Shown: positions 16,674 to 25,799, counted from the stretch's first letter. The stretch: 37,032 bases of DNA from Nitrospiraceae bacterium (GCA_013140715.1 JABFSG010000036.1:1-37032), one strand, 5' to 3'. Numbers and translations: made by a program. Notes: generated by a model not told the origin, from the letters alone.

Positions 16674-18611
16674 ATGTGTGGCATCTGCGGCATTACAATT
16701 CCGTTCCACGAAAGTCGCGAGGTCAGCGAAGCTGCACTGAGGCGTATGAGGGAAACACTGACCCACCGTGGCCCGGATGATGCGGGTTTCTATATGGCCC
16801 GGAATGTCGGACTTGGCCATCGTCGATTGTCGATTGTCGATGTGGGCGGTGGTCACCAGCCGATGCCCAATGAGGACGGGACAGTCTGGATTGCGTTCAA
16901 TGGGGAAATCTACAACCACCGTGAACTTAGACCGGCACTCGAGCAGAAGGGGCATCGCTACAAAACGGCAAGCGATACGGAGACCATTCTTCATTTATAT
17001 GAAGAAGAAGGCGCACTCGGGGTGGCGAAGCTTCGGGGAATGTTTGCCTATGCGATTTGGGATTCGGTGAAGGGGAAACTCTTGCTTGCCCGCGATCGCC
17101 TCGGCATCAAGCCCTTGTACTACATTTTGAAAGAGGACGGATCGCTATACTTTGCATCGGAAATCAAAGCGCTTTTAGAAGGGGAGGCGGTCAGTCCGGA
17201 ACTAAACTTTTCCGCGTTGGGAGAGTTTGCCGCCAATCGGTATACATCAGGAGATCAGACACTGTTCAAAGGCATTCAGCGATTGCCGCCAGGGCACGTT
17301 TTGGAATGGGAGGACGGGAAAGCCACGCTGACTTCTTACTGGGGACTTGATTTTAATAAGCCGGCGCCTCTTTTGACAGAACGGCAGTATGTTTCGGGAT
17401 TCTTAGATTTGTTCCGTGAATGCGTCCGCACCCATCTGATGGCCGACGTACCGCTCGGAGTATTTTTGTCGGGCGGAATCGATTCAAGCGCAATTGCCGC
17501 TGTCATGAGCCAATTCGTCAAGGGACCGATCAAAACGTTTTCCGTCGCGTTCGCAGAACGAGAGGCGAACGAGCTGGAGTACGCGAAGGTCGTAGCCGAG
17601 GCATTTCACACGGACCATCATGAGATCGTTGTCAGCCCGCAACAGTTTTTCGACGCTTTGCCGACACTGGTATATCAGGAAGATGAACCGATTGCCCATC
17701 CCTCGTCTATTCCGTTGTTTTTTCTTTCGAGGCTGGCTGCGCAACACGTCAAAGTCGTGCTGACAGGGGAAGGAAGCGATGAGCTGTTAGCCGGATACAA
17801 CAAGTATCGAGTCACCGTCTATAACATGATGTTGGGCAAGCAGTATGATCGTTTCGTTCCGGCGCCGATCCGTGGATTGATCGAACGCACGATTCAAGAT
17901 CGGGGTGCCGCACCAGGAATCTGGAGGGCGTTGTCGCGGACGTTCCTTGCGTTGCCGCCAGACTTGCGCCGCCTATACTTCGATAACTTTGCTGTGTATC
18001 CCGCCGCAATGCATACAGACCTGTTCAGCGATACTACGAGGGAACAGATACAGGACTCCGATCCCTATCGCATTGCCATGCGGTACTCGAAGCAGCCAGG
18101 TGCGGATACATTGTTGGATCAATTGTTGGCTGTGGACTTGAAAAGCTATCTCCATGAACTGTTGATGAAGCAGGACCAAATGAGCATGGCCGCCTCCATC
18201 GAAAGCCGGGTCCCATTTCTCGACCATAAACTCGTTGAATTCGCCACTCGATTGCCGATCGATATGAAGCTTCGCGGCGCAACGACCAAATATGTGCTAC
18301 GCAAAGCCATGGCCGATGTACTTCCTGAGCGGATCTTGAACAGGAAAAAAATGGGATTTCCGGTTCCTGTTGGGAACTGGTTTCGAGGGGAATTCCGCTC
18401 GATCGTCGATGAATATGTGTTGAGCGAACGCGTCCGTGCACGAGGCCTGTTCAATCATGAATTTGTGCGCACACTCGTCTCGCGGCATAACGCCGGGGAA
18501 AATCACACAGAACGGATTTGGATGCTCCTCAATATCGAGATTTGGTTCAGGCGGTTCTTCGATGGGGAGCAAGCGCCCCTTATGGATATGCCGGGCAAGG
18601 GAGGACGGTGA
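16674..18611 (+). CDS. Second glutamine-hydrolysing asparagine-synthase-type amidotransferase
   Basis: A 645-aa class II amidotransferase parallel to the one at 9655-11586. Cys2 (MCGICGI) is present, as are HRGPDDAGF, RLSIVD, FNGEIYNH and SDTET in the glutaminase domain. The PP-loop SGGIDS at 266-271 and EDEPIAHPSSIP lie in the synthetase domain. The two copies are clearly diverged (for example TNGEx/GEGSDE against GDGGDE segments), so they probably amidate different positions or sugars rather than being a recent duplication. Its stop TGA overlaps the ATG of the next gene by one base (TGATG), implying translational coupling. Confidence 0.92.
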   Translation: MCGICGITIPFHESREVSEAALRRMRETLTHRGPDDAGFYMARNVGLGHRRLSIVDVGGGHQPMPNEDGTVWIAFNGEIYNHRELRPALEQKGHRYKTASDTETILHLYEEEGALGVAKLRGMFAYAIWDSVKGKLLLARDRLGIKPLYYILKEDGSLYFASEIKALLEGEAVSPELNFSALGEFAANRYTSGDQTLFKGIQRLPPGHVLEWEDGKATLTSYWGLDFNKPAPLLTERQYVSGFLDLFRECVRTHLMADVPLGVFLSGGIDSSAIAAVMSQFVKGPIKTFSVAFAEREANELEYAKVVAEAFHTDHHEIVVSPQQFFDALPTLVYQEDEPIAHPSSIPLFFLSRLAAQHVKVVLTGEGSDELLAGYNKYRVTVYNMMLGKQYDRFVPAPIRGLIERTIQDRGAAPGIWRALSRTFLALPPDLRRLYFDNFAVYPAAMHTDLFSDTTREQIQDSDPYRIAMRYSKQPGADTLLDQLLAVDLKSYLHELLMKQDQMSMAASIESRVPFLDHKLVEFATRLPIDMKLRGATTKYVLRKAMADVLPERILNRKKMGFPVPVGNWFRGEFRSIVDEYVLSERVRARGLFNHEFVRTLVSRHNAGENHTERIWMLLNIEIWFRRFFDGEQAPLMDMPGKGGR

Positions 18612-19873
18612 TGCGCATCTTGTGGTTGAAGACGGAACTCCTCCATCCAGTCGATAAGGGAGGGAAGATTCGAACCTATCAGATGCTCAAGGAGATGAAG
18701 CGGCAGCATCATCTTACGTATCTGACTCTCGATGAGGCGCCTGAGGATCGGGCTTCCCATGAACAGGCGCATGAATATTGCCATGAACTCATCTGCGTGC
18801 CGCACCGAACGGAAGACAAGTTTACGGCCAGATTCTATGGCGAACTTGCGCTAAACTTCGTTTCTCCGCTCCCCTACTTCATTCAGAAGTATCGTTCTGC
18901 TGCGATGGCTCGGATGCTCAAGTCCGTTCTGCGTGAGCAGAAGCCGGATCTGCTGGTCTGTGATTTTCTCCATCCCAGTGTGAATCTGCCGGACGCGATG
19001 CCGTGTCCCTCTCTGTTGTTCCAGCACAATGTCGAGGCGATGATCTGGCAGCGTCACTACGAAGAGCAGACGAATCCATTGAAGAAAGCCTACCTGTGCA
19101 ACCAGTGGAAAAAGACGCAGCAATACGAGAAGGCTGCCTGTCACCGGTTCGATCGCGTGGTGGCGGTCTCAGTCGATGACGGCGAGACGATGAAAAGGGA
19201 GTATGGTCTGTCCGATGTGTCGGATATTCCAACAGGAGTCGATACCGCATACTTTCAGCGCAACCCAGCGATTTCAGCAGAGCCTCACCATCTGGTGTTC
19301 ACAGGTTCGATGGACTGGCTCCCCAACGAAGACGCGATCCTATATTTTGCAGAGCAGATACTGCCTCGTATCAAAAACATTCTTCCCGATATCAGGTTGA
19401 CGATTGTCGGGCGTAGTCCGTCTCCTCGTGTGTTTCAGCTCAGCCGTCAAGAGTCCGGCATCACCATCACCGGACGTGTCGAGGATGTGCGGCCTTACAT
19501 GCAACGGGCCGGCGCATATATCGTTCCGATACGCATTGGCGGCGGCACGAGGCTCAAAGTGTATGAAGCCATGGCGATGGAAATGCCCGTCGTTTCGACC
19601 AGGGTCGGCGCCGAAGGTCTTCCGGTTCTCCATGGAGAACATCTGTTGTTCGCCGATACGCCAGAAGACTTTGCTACAGCCGTCATCCGCATCTTGACCG
19701 ATGCCGATCTCGCTCGTGCGTTGGGTGAGAAAGCCTCCGCCACGGTACGAGAACGCTATGGCTGGGGCAATGTGGCGACGAAGTTTTCTCTCATTTGCCA
19801 GGATGTTCTCCGGGAATGGCATGAGCAGAAGGAGAAGGACGGAAGATCGTGGCGTCTCGACGCCATTGCATGA
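18611..19873 (+). CDS. Family 4 glycosyltransferase, exosortase/EpsH-associated type
   Basis: A GT-B enzyme of 420 aa. The N-terminus, ILWLKTELLHPVDKGGKIRTY, matches the family signature in which a hydrophobic strand is followed by P-x-DKG-x-KIR. The donor domain has FTGSMDWLPNEDA, GRVEDVRPYM and the conserved PIRIGGGTRLKVYEAMAME with the EX-type catalytic glutamates, then VSTRVGAEGL. This is the pattern of the PEP-CTERM/EpsH1 sugar transferase 1 family. The start ATG 18611 overlaps the stop of the upstream amidotransferase gene; a longer in-frame reading to 18518 lies inside that gene and is rejected. Confidence 0.9.
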   Translation: MRILWLKTELLHPVDKGGKIRTYQMLKEMKRQHHLTYLTLDEAPEDRASHEQAHEYCHELICVPHRTEDKFTARFYGELALNFVSPLPYFIQKYRSAAMARMLKSVLREQKPDLLVCDFLHPSVNLPDAMPCPSLLFQHNVEAMIWQRHYEEQTNPLKKAYLCNQWKKTQQYEKAACHRFDRVVAVSVDDGETMKREYGLSDVSDIPTGVDTAYFQRNPAISAEPHHLVFTGSMDWLPNEDAILYFAEQILPRIKNILPDIRLTIVGRSPSPRVFQLSRQESGITITGRVEDVRPYMQRAGAYIVPIRIGGGTRLKVYEAMAMEMPVVSTRVGAEGLPVLHGEHLLFADTPEDFATAVIRILTDADLARALGEKASATVRERYGWGNVATKFSLICQDVLREWHEQKEKDGRSWRLDAIA

Positions 19874-19916
19874 TCGGACACTGTGTCGAAAGAAATATGC
19901 TGAAAGAGGTGCATAT

Positions 19917-20696
19917 ATGAAAACGCTCGTTATTTGTCACGATGGCGCTGCTTTGGATAAGGAAGGGCTGGCGCGATGGCTGGCCTCGTTTTCTGAAGTG
20001 GTAGGATTGGTTGTCTTGCGTGAGACAGGTAAACGCGCTCGTCGACGAGTCTCCACAGAGATCAAGCGCGTGGGGCCTCTGCGATTTCTCGATGTGCTGG
20101 CCTTTCGCGCGTACTACCGCCTCGTATTGGCGGAGAACGATCGCCGCTGGGAAAATCATAAACTTGAGGAGTTGCGCGCGAGTTATCCGGCGCTCAAGGA
20201 TGTTCCAATCTTGATGACGCATTCTCCGAACTCTGAAGAGGCCGAACGGTTCATCAAGGAGCGGCGTCCGGATATCATGATTGCCCGGTGCAAGTCGTTG
20301 CTCAAGGAAACGATCTTTTCAATTCCCACAAAAGGCACGTACGTCATGCATCCGGGGATTTGCCCTGAATATCGGAACGCGCACGGTTGTTTCTGGGCCC
20401 TGGCAAACGGCGATCGTGATCGAGTCGGTATGACACTGCTGCGGATCGACAAAGGCGTGGATACGGGGCCGGTGTTCGGCTTCTACTACTATTCCGGCGA
20501 CGACAGAAACGATTCGCATATCGTCATCCAGCATCGCGTGGTAGTGGATAACTTGGCGTCGATAGGGAAGAAACTGCAAGAGATTTTTCTCGGGGAGGCG
20601 ATTCCCATCGATACGAAAGGCAGGCATTCGGCAGTATGGGGACAGCCCTGGTTGACCAAATACATGGCATGGAAGGCGAGGGCGCGGCGTGGCTAG
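19917..20696 (+). CDS. Formyltransferase-fold protein, possible sugar N-formyltransferase, lacking the catalytic Asn
   Basis: A 259-aa protein with the methionyl-tRNA/GAR formyltransferase hydrolase-like domain. The core reads VMHPGICPEYRNAHGCFWALANGD, then GMTLLRIDKGVDTGPVF, which aligns with HPSLLPxxRGAxPxxxAI and the D-x-G loop of the family. His145 and Asp182 occupy catalytic positions, 37 residues apart as expected. The catalytic Asn two residues before the His is replaced by Val143. Related proteins in O-antigen clusters N-formylate amino sugars with N10-formyl-THF; with Val here, activity or substrate may differ. ATG 19917 has GAGGTG seven bases upstream; longer in-frame starts lie in the previous gene. 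The stop is overlapped by the next gene. Confidence 0.82.
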   Translation: MKTLVICHDGAALDKEGLARWLASFSEVVGLVVLRETGKRARRRVSTEIKRVGPLRFLDVLAFRAYYRLVLAENDRRWENHKLEELRASYPALKDVPILMTHSPNSEEAERFIKERRPDIMIARCKSLLKETIFSIPTKGTYVMHPGICPEYRNAHGCFWALANGDRDRVGMTLLRIDKGVDTGPVFGFYYYSGDDRNDSHIVIQHRVVVDNLASIGKKLQEIFLGEAIPIDTKGRHSAVWGQPWLTKYMAWKARARRG

Positions 20697-21510
20697 GACG
20701 CAAGCACTCTCGCTCATGTATCACGACGTCGTCGATGGGCGTGAGCATCAAGGCAGCGGATTTCCGTCGTCTGATGCCGCTATCTATAAGGTGGAACCGC
20801 TTTTGTTTGCCGCACACATGAGAGCGATCGCCCAGGCGGTATCGGAAAAGCCAAGCAGTGTGTTTGCGCTTGACCAGGTGGAACGGCGCAATTCTGTTTT
20901 CCTTACGTTCGATGATGGGGGAGTGAGTGCCTATTCTCGAGTGGTCGATCTCCTCGATAGCCTTGGTTGGGTGGGGCACTTTTTCGTCACGACCGGTTGC
21001 ATCGGGCACAAGTCTTTTATGAGCAGACAACAGATTCGCGAGTTGGTTCGCCGAGGTCATGTCGTTGGGTCACACTCTCATACGCATCCTTTGATGATGG
21101 CGAACTGTTCTCCGGAAGAGTTGCGGACAGAATGGCAGTCGAGTGTCGATATTCTGTCTGAAATCATTGGAGCACCTGTGAAAGTAGCATCGGTCCCAGG
21201 AGGATACTATTCAAAACAAGTGGCCGAAACTGCTTCGCTGGCCGGTATCGAAGTCTTGTTCAATTCGGAACCGACGACAGCGATTCATCGAGTGGGCCAG
21301 TGCTTGGTCCTGGGTAGATACGGAATTCAGCAGACTACCTCGGCAGGAGTGGCTGCATCCCTTGCTGCTGGTTATGGAGTCTCACGAATAGGGCAAGGTG
21401 TTCTATGGAATCTCAAGAAGAGTCTGAAATGTATCGGGGGCGAACATTATCTCACCGTGAGGAGAATGGTGATTGAAAAGATCAGGGCAGCCCGATGCGA
21501 TCGGGAGTAG
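20689..21510 (+). CDS. Polysaccharide deacetylase (NodB/CE4 family), second copy
   Basis: A 273-aa CE4 enzyme. The N-terminal strand SLMYHDVV is typical, followed by FLTFDDGG with D75/D76 and GSHSHTHPLM with H129 and H133 as the metal-binding pair. Motif 3 is seen in ASVPGGYYS (R/P-x-x-G type). It is shorter than the deacetylase at 5560-6624 and lacks that protein's insert, so it is not a recent duplicate. GTG 20689 overlaps the formyltransferase-like gene by eight bases; ATG 20716 is an alternative. Coupling to the formyltransferase-like gene suggests sequential N-deacetylation and N-acylation of the same sugar, which is inference. Confidence 0.88.
   Translation: MARTQALSLMYHDVVDGREHQGSGFPSSDAAIYKVEPLLFAAHMRAIAQAVSEKPSSVFALDQVERRNSVFLTFDDGGVSAYSRVVDLLDSLGWVGHFFVTTGCIGHKSFMSRQQIRELVRRGHVVGSHSHTHPLMMANCSPEELRTEWQSSVDILSEIIGAPVKVASVPGGYYSKQVAETASLAGIEVLFNSEPTTAIHRVGQCLVLGRYGIQQTTSAGVAASLAAGYGVSRIGQGVLWNLKKSLKCIGGEHYLTVRRMVIEKIRAARCDRE
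21491..21505 (+). repeat. Perfect hairpin at the end of the deacetylase gene
   Basis: CCCGAT (21491-21496), GCG loop, ATCGGG (21500-21505) forms a six-bp stem ending just before the TAG stop. No T-tract follows, so it is not a canonical intrinsic terminator. It could limit 3' decay or be chance. Confidence 0.3.
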
Positions 21511-21597
21511 CGAAAAGTGGTGGCATAGTCCGTTCAAGGCAGTGTGAGTAACAATAAATACCTACAAGGTCTTCCCTTGGGATAAGGAGAGGTCGTC

Positions 21598-22911
21598 ATG
21601 AAAATCAGCATATTCGGGATGGGTTATGTGGGATGTGTCTCAGCAGCCTGCTTTGCCGATCGGGGCCATGAAGTAATCGGTGTCGATGTCAATCCGCTGA
21701 AAGCGGACATTATTAATCAGGGCCGTTCCCCGATTGTCGAACCAGGGGTCGGGGACATTATTGAGAAGGCGGTGAAGGACCAGCGGCTGCGTGCCACGAC
21801 CGATGCAACCGAGGCCGTTCATGCCTCAGACATTTCTCTCATTTGCGTCGGAACGCCTGGTCACCACAACGGCAGTCTCGACCTCACCCATGTCAAGGGG
21901 GTCTGCAAGCAGATCGGAGCGGCGATTGAAACGAAGCGACGCTATCATGTCGTCGCTGTGAGAAGCACGATGCTTCCAGGCACGATTGCCGAAACGGTCA
22001 TTCCGGCGCTTGAGGTGTTTTCCGGTAAGAAGTGCGGGCGGGACTTCGGTGTCGCCATTAATCCGGAATTTTTGCGAGAAGGCACCTCCATCCACGATTT
22101 CAATAACCCGCCCTTCACTCTGATCGGGGCGGACGACGAAGAGGCGGCGGAACTACTGAAGAAATTGTACGAACACTTGCCCGCTTCTGTCGTGACGGTG
22201 CGCATCAAGGAAGCTGAGATGGTGAAGTATGCGTGTAACTGTTTCCATGGCTTGAAAGTGGCATTTGCAAACGAGATCGGAACGATTTGCAAGGGTCTCG
22301 GCGTCGACAGTCATCGTGTGATGGAAGTGTTCTGCCAAGACAGGAAGCTCAATTTATCTCCCTACTATCTCAAGCCCGGTTTTGCATTCGGCGGATCCTG
22401 TTTGCCTAAAGATCTTCGCGCAATTAATTACAAGGCAAAAACGCTCGATGTCGAGGTGCCGATGTTGAATACGATTCTCGTCAGTAACCGGCAACATATC
22501 GATCGTGCCGTCGACATGGTACTGAAGACTGGACGGAAGAAAGTCTCGATCCTCGGCCTGAGTTTCAAACCTGGCACCGACGACTTGCGTGAAAGTCCAA
22601 TGGTGACGCTGGTAGAAACGCTGATCGGAAAAGGGCTGAAACTCAACATCTACGACAAGGAAGTCGAACTGGCCAGAATATTCGGTGCGAACAAGGAATA
22701 TATCGAACGTGAAATCCCCCATATCTCTTCGCTTATGAAGAAGGATCTGAAGGATGTCATCGAACATGCGGATGTCATTGTGGTGACCAAGAAGTCCGAG
22801 GAGTTCAAGGATCTGGGGAAGTATGCGGAACAGGGCAAGCTCGTTCTCGACTTAGTCCGCATGTTTGATCGAAAGGCGCCGCAGGGTAACTATGAAGGGC
22901 TCTGTTGGTAA
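21598..22911 (+). CDS. algD: GDP-mannose 6-dehydrogenase, AlgD-like
   Basis: It oxidises GDP-mannose to GDP-mannuronate in two NAD+-dependent steps, supplying a uronate donor. At 437 aa it matches AlgD in length and order: N-terminal Rossmann ISIFGMGYVGCVSAACFADRGHEVIGVD, NPEFLREG, EMVKYACN, and the active-site GFAFGGSCLPKD. Its Cys lies at position 268, the same number as in Pseudomonas AlgD. The later LGLSFKPGTDDLRESP, HGANKEYIE-like GANKEYIEREIPHISSL and the final GLCW (AlgD: GICW) also agree. Other UDP-sugar dehydrogenases lack that terminal GxCW, which favours GDP-mannose. AAGGAGAGGT precedes the ATG. It suggests mannuronate in the polymer, in line with the heparinase/alginate-lyase-fold neighbour. 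Confidence 0.87.
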   Translation: MKISIFGMGYVGCVSAACFADRGHEVIGVDVNPLKADIINQGRSPIVEPGVGDIIEKAVKDQRLRATTDATEAVHASDISLICVGTPGHHNGSLDLTHVKGVCKQIGAAIETKRRYHVVAVRSTMLPGTIAETVIPALEVFSGKKCGRDFGVAINPEFLREGTSIHDFNNPPFTLIGADDEEAAELLKKLYEHLPASVVTVRIKEAEMVKYACNCFHGLKVAFANEIGTICKGLGVDSHRVMEVFCQDRKLNLSPYYLKPGFAFGGSCLPKDLRAINYKAKTLDVEVPMLNTILVSNRQHIDRAVDMVLKTGRKKVSILGLSFKPGTDDLRESPMVTLVETLIGKGLKLNIYDKEVELARIFGANKEYIEREIPHISSLMKKDLKDVIEHADVIVVTKKSEEFKDLGKYAEQGKLVLDLVRMFDRKAPQGNYEGLCW

Positions 22912-22931
22912 CTGAATGGGCGGGCTGGTTG

Positions 22932-22978
22932 TCGGCGTCATTCGGCGTCAGATAGGGAGTAAGGGCCAGTTTTACTCC
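22932..22978 (+). repeat. Direct repeat and hairpin between algD-like gene and acetyltransferase gene
   Basis: TCGGCGTCA occurs twice in tandem with a 10-bp period (22932-22940 and 22942-22950). It is followed by a perfect seven-bp inverted repeat, GGAGTAA (22956-22962) with TTACTCC (22972-22978) and a nine-base loop. No T-tract follows. The position, 40 bp before the next start codon, would suit an operator or a leader hairpin. Confidence 0.35.
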
Positions 22979-23017
22979 AACGTGTGCTAGCGCCATTGGA
23001 CGGCAGAAGAATTTCTT

Positions 23018-24292
23018 ATGAACAGATCATTCGATTTGCCCGGCGTTTCGTCTGATTTGCTGAATACGGCTGACCGTGCGGTCGTTTCGTCAAGTCAAGA
23101 ATCTGTTGGAATGAGCTTCCGTTCCGACGAAATAACCGCAACGGTTCTCACCCAAGGTCCCGAGTTCGATGCCATTTGCGAAGAATGGGATCAGCTCGTG
23201 TCTGAGAGTTGTCAGCAGGGAGTCTTTTTCCTGCGTTGGCACTGGAACCGTCTTTGGTGGAGGATGTATGCCCCGTCTGGCAGCGAATTATTTTTGATCG
23301 TGTGTCGCGGCACGAGCGGCCGGTTGGTAGGGGTCGCGCCACTTTATCGGCATTCCCGAAAGGTGCTGGGTGTGCTCAGTCTGTACGAAGTCTGTTTTCT
23401 GGGCACCGGCACCGCGCTGAAGTCCAGTGAACATCTCGACATCATCGCCTTGCGCGGATACGAAATGTTCGTTGGAGAGGCTGTGGCAAAGTGTATTCGT
23501 CAGCAATCGACGTGGCATCGCATTTGGCTATGGGGCATTCATGCGACCTCTCCCGTTCTTCCGCATTTTGCGAAGGCGTTTGGCGCTGAAGCGACAGTGA
23601 ACTCCTGTGACAGGCTCCCGTACATATCCACCGATGTGGATTGGGCCGCGGTGAAGCTGGGGTTCGGATCTAACTTGCGGACGAACATCGATCGATATAT
23701 CCGTCGGATTGAAAAGCAGTACAAGTGCAGATTCGTCCGTGTCGAAACATCGGAGCAGGTCGATGAATTTATGGAGGCGTTCGTTCGCTTGCACCAGGAG
23801 CGGTGGCTGTCTAAAGGGGAACGTGGGTCATTTGCATTCCATGGATTCAAGGATTTCATGGACGAGACATTGCGCGAGGCCTTTCGCTGTCATCGAGCCA
23901 GACTCTGGATGTTATTCTTGGACGGTCAATGCGTGGCCACATTACAGGCATTTCTAGATCGCGGTGTGGCGCACTATTTTCAAGGGGGATTTGCTTCCGG
24001 ATATGAAAAGTATCACCTGGGGAGCGTCATGCTTGCTCGCTCCATACAAGATTGCATCGAGGCCGATGATGTGGATCAGTTCGATTTCATGGGCGGAGGC
24101 GCTTCGTACAAGGAGTCCTGGACGACCAGTGCTCATGACGCGGTCGAAGTAGAAATCCTAACCCCTGGCTGGGTTCCCGGGATGTACAAATACAGCTGCC
24201 GAGCCAAGACTCAGCTGTCAAGCCTCTATCGATCTCTGTTGCCGGTCGCGCTTCGATCTGCCGTCAGGAAGTACCTTGTTCCTTCGTCTTAG
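23018..24292 (+). CDS. BioF2/CelD-type GNAT acetyltransferase (FemAB-like)
   Basis: A 424-aa protein of the GNAT superfamily with the BioF2-like acetyltransferase domain found in many EPS loci. A first lobe covers about 45-195 (WDQLVSES.., FFLRWHWNRLWWRMY). The second lobe has the family landmarks RTNIDRYIRRIEK, LHQERWLSKGE, LFLDGQCVATLQAF, YFQGGFASGYEKYHLGSVMLARSI and FDFMGGGASYKESW. Such proteins are presumed to acylate sugars or peptides. There is no signal peptide. It begins a group of accessory genes after a 106-bp gap with repeats. The acyl donor and acceptor are unknown. Confidence 0.8.
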   Translation: MNRSFDLPGVSSDLLNTADRAVVSSSQESVGMSFRSDEITATVLTQGPEFDAICEEWDQLVSESCQQGVFFLRWHWNRLWWRMYAPSGSELFLIVCRGTSGRLVGVAPLYRHSRKVLGVLSLYEVCFLGTGTALKSSEHLDIIALRGYEMFVGEAVAKCIRQQSTWHRIWLWGIHATSPVLPHFAKAFGAEATVNSCDRLPYISTDVDWAAVKLGFGSNLRTNIDRYIRRIEKQYKCRFVRVETSEQVDEFMEAFVRLHQERWLSKGERGSFAFHGFKDFMDETLREAFRCHRARLWMLFLDGQCVATLQAFLDRGVAHYFQGGFASGYEKYHLGSVMLARSIQDCIEADDVDQFDFMGGGASYKESWTTSAHDAVEVEILTPGWVPGMYKYSCRAKTQLSSLYRSLLPVALRSAVRKYLVPSS

Positions 24293-24371
24293 TGCTTATG
24301 GGGAATGTTCCTCGAATGCCTAATTAAGCTAAGAATACTGTGAGCAGTCAATAAGCGGGGCAGAACGAAAC

Positions 24372-25598
24372 ATGAACGCACTCGGTCCAACATACACCGA
24401 AAAGATCTATCACTCGCTCCCTTGGCTGACGCGATATCCGTTTTGGCGTCTTGGCCGATTTCTGCAGGGCCTCCGTTCTGCCCAACAACATACTCATCTC
24501 ATTGTAACCGTTGCGAACCACTATGAGCCTGGCTGGGCTCCCGGTGGAGGTTGTGAAGACCGCAAGACACAATTGTCGCGTGTGCGGGAATGGCACAGGG
24601 AAGCGCGTATCACGGGTCGGCTAATCAAGGATGCCGATGGCACGCCCTTCCGGCATACAGCATTCTATCCCGGTGAGCAATACGACCCGGCACTCTTGGA
24701 GGTGTTAGCGGAGATGCAGGCTGAAGGTTTAGGGGAGGTCGAAATCCATTTGCATCACGGCACCGAGCAGCCCGATACTCCGCAGAACTTAAAGGCGAGT
24801 TTAATCGGGTTTCGAGATCTGCTGGCCGACAAGCATCGATGCTTGTCGCGATCCCATCCAGCGGATATCCCACGCTATGCGTTCGTCCATGGCAATTTTG
24901 CATTGGCCAACTCTCGGGGCGGGTTTGGGTGCGGGGTCGACAATGAAATGGAGATTCTGGCGGAAACAGGTTGCTATATAGACATGACCCTTCCGGCGTT
25001 CCCACATGAAGCGCAAGTTCCGAAAATCAATGCGGTTTACCAATGCGGTCGTCCGTTGCACGAGGCTGTCCCTCATCGCTGTGGGCCGAGCCTGCGGGTT
25101 CATGGGACGGTGGCATATCCTGTCATCATGACCGGTCCGTTGGTCTTTGAATGGACCAGAAAGAGATGGGGCCTTCCCTTTCCCCGTGTCGATGATGGAG
25201 TGCTGACAGCCAATTACCACTGCGATCTGGCCAGACTTGATCGGTGGAGAGGCGCACAGGTGAGTGTTCAAGGAAGACCGGAGTGGATCTTTATCAAGCT
25301 CTACTGTCACGGATTCTTTCAGGGCGATCTAGAAGCCACGCTTGGCGATCCGATGAGACGATTTTGGGGAACTGCCTTAGAAGAGGGTAGCCGTACCGGT
25401 GCCTTCACGGTTCATTTCGCCAGCGCGCGAGAGGCATTTAACATCGCCTTGGCGGCAGTCCATGATAAAAAAGGGTCACCACATAGCTACCGGGACTACA
25501 GTCTTCGGCCTATTATGCAGCCTTGGCCAGCTGAGCAAAAAATACAGAGCTCTATCGGGAACCCAGGCACGATCAGGCAGGCGGTCTCTCTCTCATGA
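24372..25598 (+). CDS. Unrecognised 408-aa protein, possibly deacetylase/glycoside-hydrolase-like barrel
   Basis: I do not recognise a named family. The order of motifs resembles a polysaccharide-deacetylase-type barrel: VTVANHYEPGW early, HTAFYPGEQYDP, a His-rich strand EIHLHHG (H126, H128, H129), YAFVHGNFALANS (H173), and CGVDNEMEILAETGCYIDMTLPAFP, a stretch like the discolouring GYDxDFTLP part of NodB-type proteins. The canonical TFDDG is absent. It has no signal peptide or transmembrane segment. ATG 24372 has no strong ribosome binding site, though a GGGGCAG stretch lies 12 bases upstream. Its place between an acetyltransferase and a secreted-protein gene in an EPS locus suggests a role in polymer modification, which is inference. 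Confidence 0.65.
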   Translation: MNALGPTYTEKIYHSLPWLTRYPFWRLGRFLQGLRSAQQHTHLIVTVANHYEPGWAPGGGCEDRKTQLSRVREWHREARITGRLIKDADGTPFRHTAFYPGEQYDPALLEVLAEMQAEGLGEVEIHLHHGTEQPDTPQNLKASLIGFRDLLADKHRCLSRSHPADIPRYAFVHGNFALANSRGGFGCGVDNEMEILAETGCYIDMTLPAFPHEAQVPKINAVYQCGRPLHEAVPHRCGPSLRVHGTVAYPVIMTGPLVFEWTRKRWGLPFPRVDDGVLTANYHCDLARLDRWRGAQVSVQGRPEWIFIKLYCHGFFQGDLEATLGDPMRRFWGTALEEGSRTGAFTVHFASAREAFNIALAAVHDKKGSPHSYRDYSLRPIMQPWPAEQKIQSSIGNPGTIRQAVSLS

Positions 25599-25799
25599 TC
25601 TGAATCCTGCAAGCGTGGACTGCGGATTGCGGCTCTGAGCGTGATACATCCCGGAAGTAGCAGCCCAGGCGAGCCCATCCACTCTTTCATCCTCAAGTAT
25701 GATCCCTCCCTTTCAGCACATCTCTTGATGTCATTTCGATTTTGGACTTCAAGGCACCGTTTCCTCGGGCGGAAGTCGATCTCCAGTAGCTTGTGGAAC

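Noticed and set aside
18518-18611. Longer start for the GT4 gene at 18518
   Set aside because: It lies inside the amidotransferase gene; ATG 18611 in a TGATG overlap begins exactly at the family N-terminus.
9655-18611. Recent duplication of the asparagine-synthase genes
   Set aside because: The two share catalytic motifs but differ widely elsewhere and are separated by unrelated genes, so they are diverged paralogues rather than a recent repeat.
19701-19917. Longer start for the formyltransferase-fold gene at 19701
   Set aside because: The first 72 codons are a shadow of the upstream glycosyltransferase; ATG 19917 has a good ribosome binding site and matches the domain start.
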